DNA of 64,000 bases from Leptolyngbya ohadii IS1 (GCF_002215035.1 NZ_NKFP01000004.1:311726-375725); one strand, 5' to 3'; shown: positions 8,732-17,385, numbered from the stretch's first letter. Program-made: numbers and translations. The notes: a model not told the origin generated them from the sequence alone.

Positions 8732-9859
8732 TCATTGAAAATTCTCGATTGTTTCAATCAGGCGATCGATCTCGGATTCGAGGGTCAGATAATGCACGCA
8801 GGCACGCACGCAGTCCGGGTCGAGAATCGTCCGCAGCAAAAAGCCCCGTTTCTCAAGAAACTGCACCAGTCGCGTGTGAATATTGTCTCCCTGCCCCATG
8901 ACCTGAAACGAGACCAGTCCCGACTCCGGTGGAGAAGTACGAAGGCATTGAATCCAGGAGATTTCATTTAATCGTTCCCACAACATGCGGCTGAGATGCA
9001 AAATTCGCTGATATCGCGCTTCCGCTGTACCCCAGGCTTGATGCGTGGCGATCGCCTGCCGCAGTCCGGCAAACAGGGTATAGTCCGAGGTGGCAATTTC
9101 AAACCGCCGTCCATCGGGTTGCCATCCGGTCGGATTACCCTTCGCATCTTTGGTAATACCGCGCCAGCCAATAAACGTAGGGCTAAAGGTTTCCAGAATA
9201 GGCGATCGCACGTAGAGTCCGCCGCTTCCGGCTGCACCACACCACCACTTATGTCCGGTAAAGGCATAAAAATCTACCTCTAACGCCTCCAGGCTGAGGG
9301 GCAGCACACCCACCGACTGCGCCGCATCCACCATCAGATAAATCGGCTCTTCCTGGGTCGGATAGCTGTGACAGACCGCTGCAATTTCCTTCAGGGGTAA
9401 GACCTGCCCCGTGTTCCACAGGATATGGCTGATCGCCACCATGCGCGTCGTCGGCTTCAGAGCCGCTTCAATCACCGCTACCGGATCACCCCCGTTCAGG
9501 GTTTCTAGCAGGGGACAGGTGGTAATCTCCACACCAAATCGCCGACTAATTTCCTGCGCTGCCGCAATTACGCCCGGATGCTCGCAGTCCGACAGCAGCA
9601 AATGATCCCCCGCTTTCCAGTCCACCCCCCACAGGGCAATATTGCAGCCCACCGTTACATCCTCTGTAAGGGCGATCGTCGCAACGGAAACGCCTAACTC
9701 AGAGGCGATCGTCTCCCGCATTTTCTGACCTTCCTGCATCAGCCAGCGGTTTGCCTCATCCGAAAAGGGTCCAATTTCCTGAAGCGACTGGTGTGCCTGC
9801 ATGATGGCATCGATCGCGCTCTGGGGCATCGGTCCCTGTCCGCCGTAGTTGAAATACAC
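8732..9859 (-). CDS. aminotransferase class V / C-DES-like PLP lyase
   Basis: 375 residues as drawn from a GTG at 9859. A PLP-dependent fold-type I enzyme of the cysteine desulfurase branch, most like the cyanobacterial L-cysteine/cystine C-S lyase (C-DES), which cleaves cystine to give persulfide sulfur. The PLP lysine is in FTGHKWWCGAAGSGGLYV. The cofactor Asp is in LMVDAAQSVGVLPL. The conserved N-terminus continues upstream of the GTG: codons for LELEKHRQQFPALRQK precede it in frame, matching the family start, but no ATG, GTG or TTG lies between the upstream stop and this block. Translation may begin at a CTG (9910 or 9901). The region is invaded by an 8-bp repeat at 9909-9924. Confidence 0.85.
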   Translation of the reverse strand: MYFNYGGQGPMPQSAIDAIMQAHQSLQEIGPFSDEANRWLMQEGQKMRETIASELGVSVATIALTEDVTVGCNIALWGVDWKAGDHLLLSDCEHPGVIAAAQEISRRFGVEITTCPLLETLNGGDPVAVIEAALKPTTRMVAISHILWNTGQVLPLKEIAAVCHSYPTQEEPIYLMVDAAQSVGVLPLSLEALEVDFYAFTGHKWWCGAAGSGGLYVRSPILETFSPTFIGWRGITKDAKGNPTGWQPDGRRFEIATSDYTLFAGLRQAIATHQAWGTAEARYQRILHLSRMLWERLNEISWIQCLRTSPPESGLVSFQVMGQGDNIHTRLVQFLEKRGFLLRTILDPDCVRACVHYLTLESEIDRLIETIENFQ

Positions 9860-10439
9860 TTTTTGCCGCAGTGCCGGAAATTGCTGACGATGCTTTTCCA
9901 GTTCTAGCAGGATGGGTGGATGAGCAGCAGGGGAGCGGGGGAGATAGGATATCCTCTGGTGTCTAGGCTCTGCCTAGATGCGGTTCGGAGGTGGCTCTGC
10001 TGCGAGTGCCTTCGATCGCGTTATGGGTGGGATTGATATCTCAGGTTGAATGCTAAAACGGTTGATTAGGATTGCGTCGAGTTCTGAAAGAGGGTCAATA
10101 TCAAAAGATGCGATGACTCGATCGACTTGCCGTTAAAGCCGTTAAATCTGGATTCGGAATCTTCAAGCGGATCGATATCGGGAAGTAGGATACGCGCCCT
10201 GCCCATAGCTGGACTTTTTTTGCGGGGGGCAGGATTAGGCGATCGGGGAGCATTCAGATCGTCCCAAACGTACAAGCATCAATCCAATCGCACGAAAAGT
10301 TTGCGAACTCTAGCACAATTTTGCAAGATCACGTTACAGTCATAGGAGAGCAATTTTGTAAACCTCTGTATGGATTGCAGGATACGAAACGCTACGATCG
10401 TCATTCCTGGTTGCCGTCCTCGCTTCAGGATGGAGGACT
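9860..10439. other. intergenic region between divergent genes
   Basis: 580 bases. The left end encodes the likely N-terminus of the C-DES-like gene and then an 8-bp repeat (AGGATGGG, TGGATGAG at 9909-9924). The rest has no supported gene; a GGAGGA at 10432-10437 sits just before the next start. Promoters for both divergent genes must be here but I cannot place them. Confidence 0.45.
9909..9924. repeat. 8-bp repeat at the start of the C-DES-like gene
   Basis: Two units, AGGATGGG and TGGATGAG, of the octamer family also seen at 33067 and 47473, followed by AGCAGGGG words. It lies where the start codon of the minus-strand lyase gene would be expected. Confidence 0.6.
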
Positions 10440-12119
10440 TTGACGGCTAACCCTCACCAGCCGGGGTTTGTGGGGGCTGAGTCGTTGCCAGCCTCACTGA
10501 GTCTTGTGTCCATTCAGCAGAGGTTGAATCAGACCGATGCGCGTCCTGTTCTGATTCCTGCCGCTACACCTGAGATTGCTGCACCTGGGTTTATTCTGCC
10601 TCGATTAGCAGAGCTTCAAGTTTCCGCCGAACCGATCGCCGAACCCGTGTATCTGACGGATGATTTGCTGTTTAACTTTCAGCGATGCCGTCGTCGCCCG
10701 TTCCTGGATGTCTATGGCGATCGATCGCTGCAAGATCCGCCGAGTGACTATTTGCTGAAGCTGAAGCAGGACAGTCAGACCCATCAGCAGGAAATCTTGC
10801 TGGAGCAGCCCGCAGTTAAGCCGAATTATTCCGCTGGCGATTGGGAGGCAGGAGCCGTTGCTACCCTGGATCTGATGCAGCAGGGAGTCGATCGCATTGC
10901 GCAGGGCGTTTTGCTGGGGGCGATCGAAAATGGCGTAACGCTGGTCAGTACGCCGAATTTGCTGGTGAAACAGCCGGGACAGTCGATTTTTGGTGATTGG
11001 ATCTATGCGCCGATCGATATTCGACTGGGCAAACGTCCGAAGCTGGACTATCAGGTGATTGCTGCCTTCCATGCCTACCTGCTGGCGATCGTTCAGGGTG
11101 TTTGGTCGGAAACAAGCTGGTTGATTCTGCGGCGACGGGGAGCTTATGCGGTCAATCTGGTGGAACTGCTGCCCCGCATGACGGAAGCATTGCAAGGCTG
11201 TATCGAAACCCTGCTTCAGTCCGAGGAACCGGAAGTCTTTATCTCCAGCAACCGCTGCGATCTGTGCCACTGGCATAGCCACTGCTACGGCATCGCCCAG
11301 AGCCAGATCCACCTATCGCTGCTGCCGGGAGTCACGCCCAGCCGATACGTCTACCTGAAGGAGCATCGGATTACGACGCTGGAAGCACTGGCATCAATGC
11401 AGCCCAAAAAACTGGAGGCATTGCCCGGATTTGGGGCACAGGTCGCCCATCGGCTAATCCGGCAGGCGCAGGCAGTTCTCCATAATCAGGCGTTGCCCGA
11501 CTGTCCGGTAAACGAAAATGCTGTCTATCCGCTGCTGACGGAACTGGAGCTGCCCTCTGCCCCGATCGAGCTTTTCTTTGACATCGAAGCTGCCCCCGAA
11601 CAGAACATTGTCTACCTGCATGGGGTTCTGGTGGTCGATCGCCTCAACCAAACGGAAACCTTCCACGCCCTGCTGGCGGAAGACCAGACCGATGAATCCG
11701 GCGCATGGCAAAAGTTCCTCGATCTCGTCTGGCAATATCCCGACGCACCGATCTACCACTTCTGCCCCTACGAGCTGCAAACCGCCAAACGCCTCGCCCA
11801 AGCATACGGCACACCGACCCATCTCATCGCCCCCCTGGTCAAACGATTTGTTGATCTGCATGAGCGGGTTACTCGTGTCGCCATTCTGCCCGTCGAAAGC
11901 TATGCCCTGAAGCCGATCGCCCGCTGGGTGGGGTTTGACTGGCGCGATCCAGAAGCAAACGGGGCACAGTCGGTCTGCTGGTACGATCACTGGATGGCAA
12001 CCAGCGATCGATCCTACCTGGATTTAATCCTGCGCTACAACGAGGATGATTGTCGGGCGACCTACGTGGTGAAGGATTGGCTGGTAAAGTTCTGTCAGCC
12101 TGAGCGGGAAGAATATTAA
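10440..12119 (+). CDS. TM0106-family RecB-like putative nuclease
   Basis: 559 residues from a TTG start; GGAGGA ends only 2 bases upstream, so a slightly different start is possible. The N-terminal half is RecB-like: YLTDDLLFNFQRCRRRPFLDVYGD opens a PD-(D/E)XK nuclease core, closed by a cysteine cluster SNRCDLCHWHSHCYG that in relatives may hold an iron-sulfur cluster. Next comes a helix-hairpin-helix-like stretch (LEALPGFGAQVAHRLIRQA). The C-terminal third is an RNase H-like exonuclease domain, from FFDIEAAPEQNIVYLHG to YNEDDCRATYVV, with acidic catalytic residues. The family is of unknown role, presumably DNA processing. A Uma2 gene follows 31 bases downstream on the same strand. Confidence 0.88.
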   Translation: MTANPHQPGFVGAESLPASLSLVSIQQRLNQTDARPVLIPAATPEIAAPGFILPRLAELQVSAEPIAEPVYLTDDLLFNFQRCRRRPFLDVYGDRSLQDPPSDYLLKLKQDSQTHQQEILLEQPAVKPNYSAGDWEAGAVATLDLMQQGVDRIAQGVLLGAIENGVTLVSTPNLLVKQPGQSIFGDWIYAPIDIRLGKRPKLDYQVIAAFHAYLLAIVQGVWSETSWLILRRRGAYAVNLVELLPRMTEALQGCIETLLQSEEPEVFISSNRCDLCHWHSHCYGIAQSQIHLSLLPGVTPSRYVYLKEHRITTLEALASMQPKKLEALPGFGAQVAHRLIRQAQAVLHNQALPDCPVNENAVYPLLTELELPSAPIELFFDIEAAPEQNIVYLHGVLVVDRLNQTETFHALLAEDQTDESGAWQKFLDLVWQYPDAPIYHFCPYELQTAKRLAQAYGTPTHLIAPLVKRFVDLHERVTRVAILPVESYALKPIARWVGFDWRDPEANGAQSVCWYDHWMATSDRSYLDLILRYNEDDCRATYVVKDWLVKFCQPEREEY

Positions 12120-12150
12120 ACCAAACCCAGGGAATGCTTGAGGGAAAGCC

Positions 12151-12909
12151 ATGCTGCCGATCGACCTCCAACACCTGCCTAATAGCGAAGAGTTACCCTG
12201 CTCCGACGATACCCCCGTGGATAACGAAGACCAGAATCTTTTACCGAATATCCTACTGTTCCTGCTGAATACAATCTGGGGGGAGCGTCAGGACTGGTAC
12301 TTCGGGGTAGACATGGGGATCTATCACACCACGGGCAAAAGTCCCAGAGTCCCAGTAATTCCTGATGGCTTTCTTAGCTTAGGGGTTGAACGACGCAAAC
12401 CTAGCCGCAAAGGGCGAGGACGACTCAGCTATGTGCTGTGGGAAGAAAACAACATTCCCCCGATATTGACGCTGGAATTGGTATCGCACAGCTACGGGGG
12501 CGAGTATGACGAAAAGATGGAGATCTACACCAAGCTGGGAGTGCTGTACTACGTCATCTACAATCCTGAGTTTTGGCGACGGGACGGGCACCAGCCGTTT
12601 GAAGTGTACAAACTGATCGAAGGGGAATACCGCTTGCAGATCGGTGAACCCTACTGGATGCCGGAAGTGGGACTGGGAATCGGGCGAGTGCAAACGACGT
12701 TTGGAAATCTGCCGCAGGAGCAGTTAGCCTGGTTTGACCAGAGGGGCGATCGATTTCTTACCGAAGCTGAACAGGAACGTCAAAGAGCCGAAATCGCACA
12801 GCAACAGGCAAACATCGCGCAAGAACAAGCCGATCGAGAACGCCAGCGAGCCGAACAACTTGCCGCCCGACTGCGGGAATTAGGAGAAAATCCCGATTCT
12901 TTTCTCTAA
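12151..12909 (+). CDS. Uma2-family putative restriction-like endonuclease (copy 2)
   Basis: 252 residues. About 14 substitutions in the first 214 residues separate it from the copy at 821-1516, most of them conservative. It has the same nuclease landmarks (PDGFLSLG, LELVSHSYGGEYDEKMEIY). The C-terminal coil is longer: a block of about 21 residues rich in Gln, Ala and Glu (IAQQQANIAQEQADRERQRA) is inserted, itself an imperfect heptad duplication. The leader AGGGAATGCTTGAGGGAAAGCC is shared with copy 1. It begins 31 bases after the TM0106-type nuclease and is probably co-transcribed with it. Confidence 0.87.
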   Translation: MLPIDLQHLPNSEELPCSDDTPVDNEDQNLLPNILLFLLNTIWGERQDWYFGVDMGIYHTTGKSPRVPVIPDGFLSLGVERRKPSRKGRGRLSYVLWEENNIPPILTLELVSHSYGGEYDEKMEIYTKLGVLYYVIYNPEFWRRDGHQPFEVYKLIEGEYRLQIGEPYWMPEVGLGIGRVQTTFGNLPQEQLAWFDQRGDRFLTEAEQERQRAEIAQQQANIAQEQADRERQRAEQLAARLRELGENPDSFL

Positions 12910-12935
12910 GGAATATCAATTCCAATTAACAGTAA

Positions 12936-13091
12936 TTCTTGTGGGGTGGGCATCCTCGCCTGCCGATTGGGACTCCCCTCAGTCCGCTAGATGGTTATAG
13001 TCATAACTTGAGGAAGAAGGGGTAGGACGATCGCTTACAGAGAGCAATCTACAAAGCAAAAAGGGCAGGCAAGATGCCCACCCCACAAGAA
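12936..13091. repeat. inverted-repeat element (MITE-like)
   Basis: Left arm TTCTTGTGGGGTGGGCATC...GCCTGCC (12936-12964) and right arm GGCAGGC...GATGCCCACCCCACAAGAA (13064-13091) are reverse complements with one insertion and one mismatch. About 99 bases lie between them. A third, single arm with 7 further shared bases is at 44093-44126. No open frame lies inside. The form suggests a non-autonomous element or a paired dispersed repeat. Confidence 0.65.
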
Positions 13092-13107
13092 ATTGAATCC
13101 ATATCAT

Positions 13108-13704
13108 CTAATCGAGTTCGCGTCGTCCTTCCAGTGCCCTGGCAAGGGTGACTTCATCGGCGTATTCCAGATCGCCGCCCATCGGCAGCCCAAACGCAAT
13201 CCGCGTAACTTTTGTGAAAGGCTTTAGCAGTTGACCCACATACAGGGTCGTCGTTTCCCCCTCCACGCTGGGACTGATCGCCAGAATCACTTCCTTGATG
13301 TCCTGCTTGCTCACCCGCCGCACGAGTTGCGTAATGTGGAGCTGGTCGGGACCGATGCCGTCCATCGGCGAAATCAGTCCGCCCAGAACGTGATACTTGC
13401 CCTTGTACTCGCGGGTTTTCTCTAGCGCAATCACATCCCTGGAGTCTGCCACCACACAAATTGTATTCGGGTCGCGATTTGGCGCACGGCACACTTCACA
13501 GACCGGATCGGCGGACAGGTGAAAACAGACGGAGCATAGACCCACCTGCTGCTTCGCCTCGACTAGTGCCTGTGCCAGCGCATGAACTTCTGCTTCCGGT
13601 CGCCGGAGGATGTGCAGCGCAAGACGCTGTGCGGTTTTGGGACCCACACCGGGCAATCGCTGAAATTGCTCAATTAATCGAGCTAAAGGCTTGGTGTAAA
13701 CCGT
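13108..13704 (-). CDS. recR: recombination mediator RecR
   Basis: RecR works with RecF/RecO to load RecA on gapped DNA. Visible parts are the helix-hairpin-helix ([18 protein letters not shown]), the C4 zinc finger ([16 protein letters not shown]) and the Toprim domain ([16 protein letters not shown], then [20 protein letters not shown]). The first canonical start is a TTG at 13656, which would cut off the conserved first 16 residues ([16 protein letters not shown]). Extending the frame upstream, those residues are present and the codon at the usual Met position is ACG (13704-13702), 6 bases after a GGAGGA ribosome-binding site. From there the protein is 198 residues, the normal RecR length. 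An in-frame TAG lies a few codons further up, so no ATG/GTG/TTG is available. Confidence 0.93.
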   Translation of the reverse strand, partial: TVYTKPLARLIEQFQRLPGVGPKTAQRLALHILRRPEAEVHALAQALVEAKQQVGLCSVCFHLSADPVCEVCRAPNRDPNTICVVADSRDVIALEKTREYKGKYHVLGGLISPMDGIGPDQLHITQLVRRVSKQDIKEVILAISPSVEGETTTLYVGQLLKPFTKVTRIAFGLPMGGDLEYADEVTLARALEGRRELD

Positions 13705-13801
13705 GGGATTTCCTCCACTCTTGCTCTATTTCGATCATAGCGATCGCGACAACCCCTTGCGAGTAGGGATTCTTCGACCCTCAATATGGATTTCTGTAGT
13801 T

Positions 13802-13817
13802 CCCCCAGAATTGGGGG
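13802..13817. repeat. G/C-run hairpin repeat
   Basis: CCCCCA-GAAT-TGGGGG, a 6-bp stem, the same core as at 2473-2490. It is followed by CTAGGGGGCGGTTTAGGGAA, which partly matches the flank of the 35396 copy. It lies between the convergent-side ends of recR's upstream region and aroH. Confidence 0.65.
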
Positions 13818-13846
13818 CTAGGGGGCGGTTTAGGGAACCCTATTTT

Positions 13847-14233
13847 TTAATGCTCGATCGTTGCCATGCTCCAATCCGGGCGCAGATGCTTTGCCTGCCG
13901 CAGATAGGGATGGTGAATTTTGACAAACGGGTCAGGGGTGTTGATGTGGATCAGGAAGCGAATACAGCGTTCTAGGCTGCCCTCAACGTGCATTTGCTGC
14001 ACATCCAGCAGGGGCACATCTTGCCACCGGGGACGCTGACGGGCGATCGCCGCCGGAAAAATGGCATCCAGATCGCGGGTGACGGAAAACGTGGCGCTGA
14101 TGATATCTTCGGGGTCAATGGGGTTTCGCCGTTCGAGTTCGTCTAACAGCTCGGCAACTGCTTCCCGAATTGCCTCCACCGTATTTTCCGAAGCGGTCGT
14201 TGCCCCACGAATTGCCCTTACTTTCCAGCCCAC
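13847..14233 (-). CDS. aroH: chorismate mutase, AroH type
   Basis: 128 residues from a GTG start. Converts chorismate to prephenate, the branch point to phenylalanine and tyrosine. It is the small monofunctional AroH type: it starts WKVRAIRGATTASENTVEAI, has the TRDLDAIFPA segment typical of the trimer's active site, and ends with EGSLERCIRFLIHINT, which supplies the conserved Arg. The extra C-terminal 20 residues are unremarkable. A hairpin repeat lies just beyond its 3' end. It is probably monocistronic. Confidence 0.92.
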   Translation of the reverse strand: MGWKVRAIRGATTASENTVEAIREAVAELLDELERRNPIDPEDIISATFSVTRDLDAIFPAAIARQRPRWQDVPLLDVQQMHVEGSLERCIRFLIHINTPDPFVKIHHPYLRQAKHLRPDWSMATIEH

Positions 14234-14515
14234 GTTTATCGCCTCCTGTAGTTCGAGTTCAACCTCTGTATGAGCCTGCCTGAGCGGTTTAGCTGCTGTT
14301 TTCTGGATTATTTCACAGAAATTAAAGCAGGCGATCGCATCATGCCACCAGGCTTCAGTTTAAGGTCTAATGGTCTGAGATTTATATGTTGAGAATCGAA
14401 GGGAATCGAATTCTCAGATCTAGAGTGTATCCAGTCTATCCTCCTCAGTTCTGCCTCAAAATGCCAAGGACTTAACTTAAAATTTACAAGTTGAATCGAT
14501 TCGTTCAGGAGAGGG

Positions 14516-15361
14516 CTAGGGACGATACATCCAGAGGGGCATTCCGTTGGTTTCCATCTCAAACTCCAGCCAGCTCAGTCCGCCTAGCAGACTTTTATTA
14601 TGGGTGAGGTTTTGAGTGAGGCTTTGACTGCGACCGGGCAGGAAGCGGCTGAGGAATCCTTTTTTGCGCTCCTCAATGTTGTAGCACTGGGTTTTCTCTG
14701 GATCGAGTCCTGCCAGTTCTGCCGCCCAGCGACGCGCATCTTCCTCCGTGCCCAGGCGATCGACCACGCCCAATTCGAGTGCCTGCTCTCCGGTGAAAAT
14801 GCGACCATCGGCAAAGCTGCGAACCGTGTCCGCGCTAAGGCGACGGGCTTCCGCAACAGTTTGGACAAACTGGTTGTAGCTGGTGTCGATCAGCTGTTGC
14901 AGAATGTGCTGCTCCGGCTCGGTCAATTCGCGATCGAAGGAGAGAATATCCTTGTAGGGACCGGATTTAATCACCTTAAAGGACACCCCAACGCGATCGA
15001 GCAATCGTTCCAGGTTGTTACCCCGCAGAATCACGCCGATGCTGCCCGTAATCGTTCCCGGATTGGCAACAATGTGTTCTGCGCCCATACCGATGTACAC
15101 GCCGCCCGATGCAGAAATATTGCCAAAGCTGGCGATAATCTTGGTCTTGTTGCGGAGCCGTTTCAGAGCGCTGTAAATTTCCTGCGAGTCTCCTACCGTT
15201 CCGCCAGGGCTATCGATCCGCAGCAGCAGAGCAGGGAACTTCTTTTCTTCGACCGTCTTCAGGGCATCGAGGACATACTTGCGGGTTGCGCCTGCGATCG
15301 CGCCTGAAACTTCAATGCGGGCAATTTGCTTGCGAAAGCGGGGCTTAAAGAGCCGTATCAT
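14516..15361 (-). CDS. sppA: signal peptide peptidase SppA (short form)
   Basis: 281 residues. A Ser/Lys-dyad membrane-associated protease that degrades remnant signal peptides. The nucleophile is Ser85 in NISASGGVYIGMG; the general-base Lys137 is in KSGPYKDIL. The oxyanion/strand motif LLLRIDSPGGTVGDSQE is at 45-61. The length fits the single-domain (36K) class. There is no strong N-terminal membrane helix; the first 15 residues are basic, so membrane contact may be peripheral. ATG start at 15361. About 280 bases separate it from aroH downstream. Confidence 0.93.
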   Translation of the reverse strand: MIRLFKPRFRKQIARIEVSGAIAGATRKYVLDALKTVEEKKFPALLLRIDSPGGTVGDSQEIYSALKRLRNKTKIIASFGNISASGGVYIGMGAEHIVANPGTITGSIGVILRGNNLERLLDRVGVSFKVIKSGPYKDILSFDRELTEPEQHILQQLIDTSYNQFVQTVAEARRLSADTVRSFADGRIFTGEQALELGVVDRLGTEEDARRWAAELAGLDPEKTQCYNIEERKKGFLSRFLPGRSQSLTQNLTHNKSLLGGLSWLEFEMETNGMPLWMYRP

Positions 15362-15585
15362 GCGTTTTTTCAGTAACCTATCAGTAAATTAAGCGGACAG
15401 CAAGTGCTGGCTACCTTCCAGTTTGCCCTATGAGAACAGGCGATCGGGGTTTGCCAGAATAGGGATGTCCCTACCTCAAGGAGGGGATACAGAAGGATTG
15501 TACACAGTCAGATTTTCCCTTTCTCTGTATTCTTGAGATCGACCTTGTTTCGATCGGCACAGCTCTGATCAAATTCTAGTTTTTT

Positions 15586-16473
15586 ATGCTAAATCCCTCC
15601 CTGAATCTGACGTCAACCCCCGCTGTATCTCCGACAGCCAATCCGACCCAGATTCGTTTGATTGCGATCGATCTGGATGGTACGACCGTGGGTGAATCGA
15701 ACCAGATGACTCCTGCGGTAAAACAGGCAATCCAGGCGGCACGGGCACAGGGCGTACAGGTGGCGATCGCGACGGGGCGGATGTTTCAGTCGGCGCTGCG
15801 ATTCTATGAGGCGATTGGTTTAACCCTGCCGATGCTGACCTACCAGGGCGCGTTGATCAAAGATCCCACCACAGAGCAAATCTACCGCCATCTCACCGTC
15901 TCCCGTCAGTCGGCACTGAACTTGCTGGACTATTTTGAGCAGCCAGAACTCCGGGATCTGCTGTCGATTCACTTCTATATCAACGATTCCCTCTACGTGC
16001 GGCAGATTACCCCGGAGACGGAGCTATATGCCCAGCGCAGCCAGATCCAGCCCCATGCGGTCGGCGATTTGCGGAAAATGCTCGTGGATCATGAGCCGAC
16101 TAAAATTCTTGCCCTCTGTGATGATCCGGACGTGATCGATCGCCTCCTGTCCTCGCTGCGCCAGCAATATACTCCGGCAGAACTCTATTTCACTAAGTCT
16201 GTCGCCACTTTCTTTGAGGCAACCCACCCGCAGGTCAACAAGGGCACAGCGATTCAATACCTCGCGGAAGAAATGCTGGGATTACGCCCCGAGAACGTGA
16301 TGGCGATCGGCGATAACTTCAACGACCTGGAGATGATTCAGTATGCGGGCATTGGGGTAGCAATGGGAAATGCGCCCGACCCCGTGAAAGCTGCTGCCAA
16401 CTGGGTTGCCCCGAATGTTGAGTTGGATGGAGCTGCTGCCGCGATCGAGCGATTTGTGCTGAATGTGCGGTGA
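15586..16473 (+). CDS. Cof-type HAD-IIB phosphatase
   Basis: 295 residues. A cytoplasmic HAD-superfamily hydrolase of the Cof/YidA type, which usually acts on sugar phosphates or nucleotide cofactors; the substrate cannot be told from sequence. Motif I is IDLDGTTVGES with nucleophile Asp29 and Asp31. Motif II is AIATGRMF; motif III is the Lys in VNKGTAIQYL; motif IV is GDNFNDLEMI at 242-251. The C2B cap lies between motifs II and III. The first 20 residues are Ser/Thr/Pro-rich and probably disordered. Its 3' end is followed by a 14-bp tandem repeat. Confidence 0.92.
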   Translation: MLNPSLNLTSTPAVSPTANPTQIRLIAIDLDGTTVGESNQMTPAVKQAIQAARAQGVQVAIATGRMFQSALRFYEAIGLTLPMLTYQGALIKDPTTEQIYRHLTVSRQSALNLLDYFEQPELRDLLSIHFYINDSLYVRQITPETELYAQRSQIQPHAVGDLRKMLVDHEPTKILALCDDPDVIDRLLSSLRQQYTPAELYFTKSVATFFEATHPQVNKGTAIQYLAEEMLGLRPENVMAIGDNFNDLEMIQYAGIGVAMGNAPDPVKAAANWVAPNVELDGAAAAIERFVLNVR

Positions 16474-16490
16474 GAGGAACTGGAAATGAG

Positions 16491-16545
16491 AGGGGTTAAA
16501 AATAAGGGGTTAAAAATAAGGGGTAAAAAACAAGGGATTAAAAAC
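16491..16545. repeat. 14-bp tandem repeat (AGGGGTTAAAAATA)
   Basis: About four units of roughly 14 bases, the first two nearly perfect, the last two degenerate. It fills the space between two convergent genes and runs into the last codons of the minus-strand gene at 16538. Confidence 0.75.
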
Positions 16546-17155
16546 AAAAGCAAAAGTCGTCTAGAATAAACTGCCCATCGAAGGCGTGAAAGGTGACGCG
16601 ATGAATATCGACGCTGCGAACCTGAAGGAGAGCGTTGGGCGGACATGCCGATTGGGACTCTGCCAGATTTGCGGCTGGAGTTTCGGCTGAAGCGATCAGG
16701 CGATTCTCCGCATCATAGGCGCTAAGCACCGTGCGGCGGGAACTGGTGACAAAGGTGCTGACACACTTTACAGGGCGGACGAATTTGGCTTCTAGCCAGC
16801 CACCCTTCGGTGCACCCATAATTGCCATTCTGCCGGAATAGGGGGGATAAGCAGGATTAGAGGGGCAGATGGCAATCGCATTGGCAAATAGGACACCCCA
16901 CTGCTCAAACTGGCGATCGACCACGGCAAAGGGGGGCAAATCTTCCCAATCCAGCCGTACACAGTTGGACTGCTGAACCAGAACTGCGGCTGGACTGAGG
17001 TCAAGCGCTTCCAGAAATGGGGAAGTCAGCGTATCCGCTTCTGCACAATCTGCATCTGCGTAGGGCGGCAAATCCGCGACGGCAGAATGGGTTGGAGCAG
17101 CAGTTTCAAGAGAATGATGGAGGCTGTCACTGATTGGTCGGAAGGCGTTGCTCAC
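16538..17155 (-). CDS. hypothetical protein, beta-rich C-terminal domain
   Basis: 205 residues, family not recognised. The first 60 residues are low in structure (Ala/Ser/Pro/Asp). The rest reads as a beta-sandwich: WEDLPPFAVVDRQFEQWGVLF, then GGWLEAKFVRPVKCVSTFVT, RRTVLSAYDAENRLIASAET and DIHRVTFHAFDGQFILDDF. This order, with a closing strand that ends DDFCF, resembles cyanobacterial proteins with a carbohydrate-binding-like jelly-roll, but that is only a fold guess. No signal peptide is visible. It is flanked on both sides by short tandem repeats. Confidence 0.6.
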   Translation of the reverse strand: MSNAFRPISDSLHHSLETAAPTHSAVADLPPYADADCAEADTLTSPFLEALDLSPAAVLVQQSNCVRLDWEDLPPFAVVDRQFEQWGVLFANAIAICPSNPAYPPYSGRMAIMGAPKGGWLEAKFVRPVKCVSTFVTSSRRTVLSAYDAENRLIASAETPAANLAESQSACPPNALLQVRSVDIHRVTFHAFDGQFILDDFCFCF

Positions 17156-17329
17156 TCTAGATTCCCTCCATGATGGTTGTAGAGGTCATTCAGGGTTTTT
17201 CTGCCGCAAAGCAGAGTAGTCCCAGGCAGATCAACAGGATAGATGCACGACGTAGATACACGACGGGGGAAACGACGGCTTCCCTTTGGGAAATAACTAT
17301 GAGAGATCGCCCAATGGGGCTGTGTAAAC

Positions 17330-17385
17330 GAGACTATACAAATAAGACTGGGCAAATGAAACTATGCAAATGAAACTATGCAGCA
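17330..17385. repeat. 14-bp tandem repeat (GAAACTATGCAAAT)
   Basis: Four in-phase 14-base units: GAGACTATACAAAT, AAGACTGGGCAAAT, GAAACTATGCAAAT, GAAACTATGCAGCA. Confidence 0.8.

Noticed and set aside
10605-11312. Long open frame (235 codons) antisense to the TM0106-type nuclease gene
   Set aside because: It is rich in Gln, Arg and His as expected from complementing the real gene, has no ribosome-binding site, and the plus-strand gene has clear domain motifs.
14600-15307. 235-codon frame antisense to sppA
   Set aside because: A shadow of sppA, which carries the Ser and Lys catalytic motifs.
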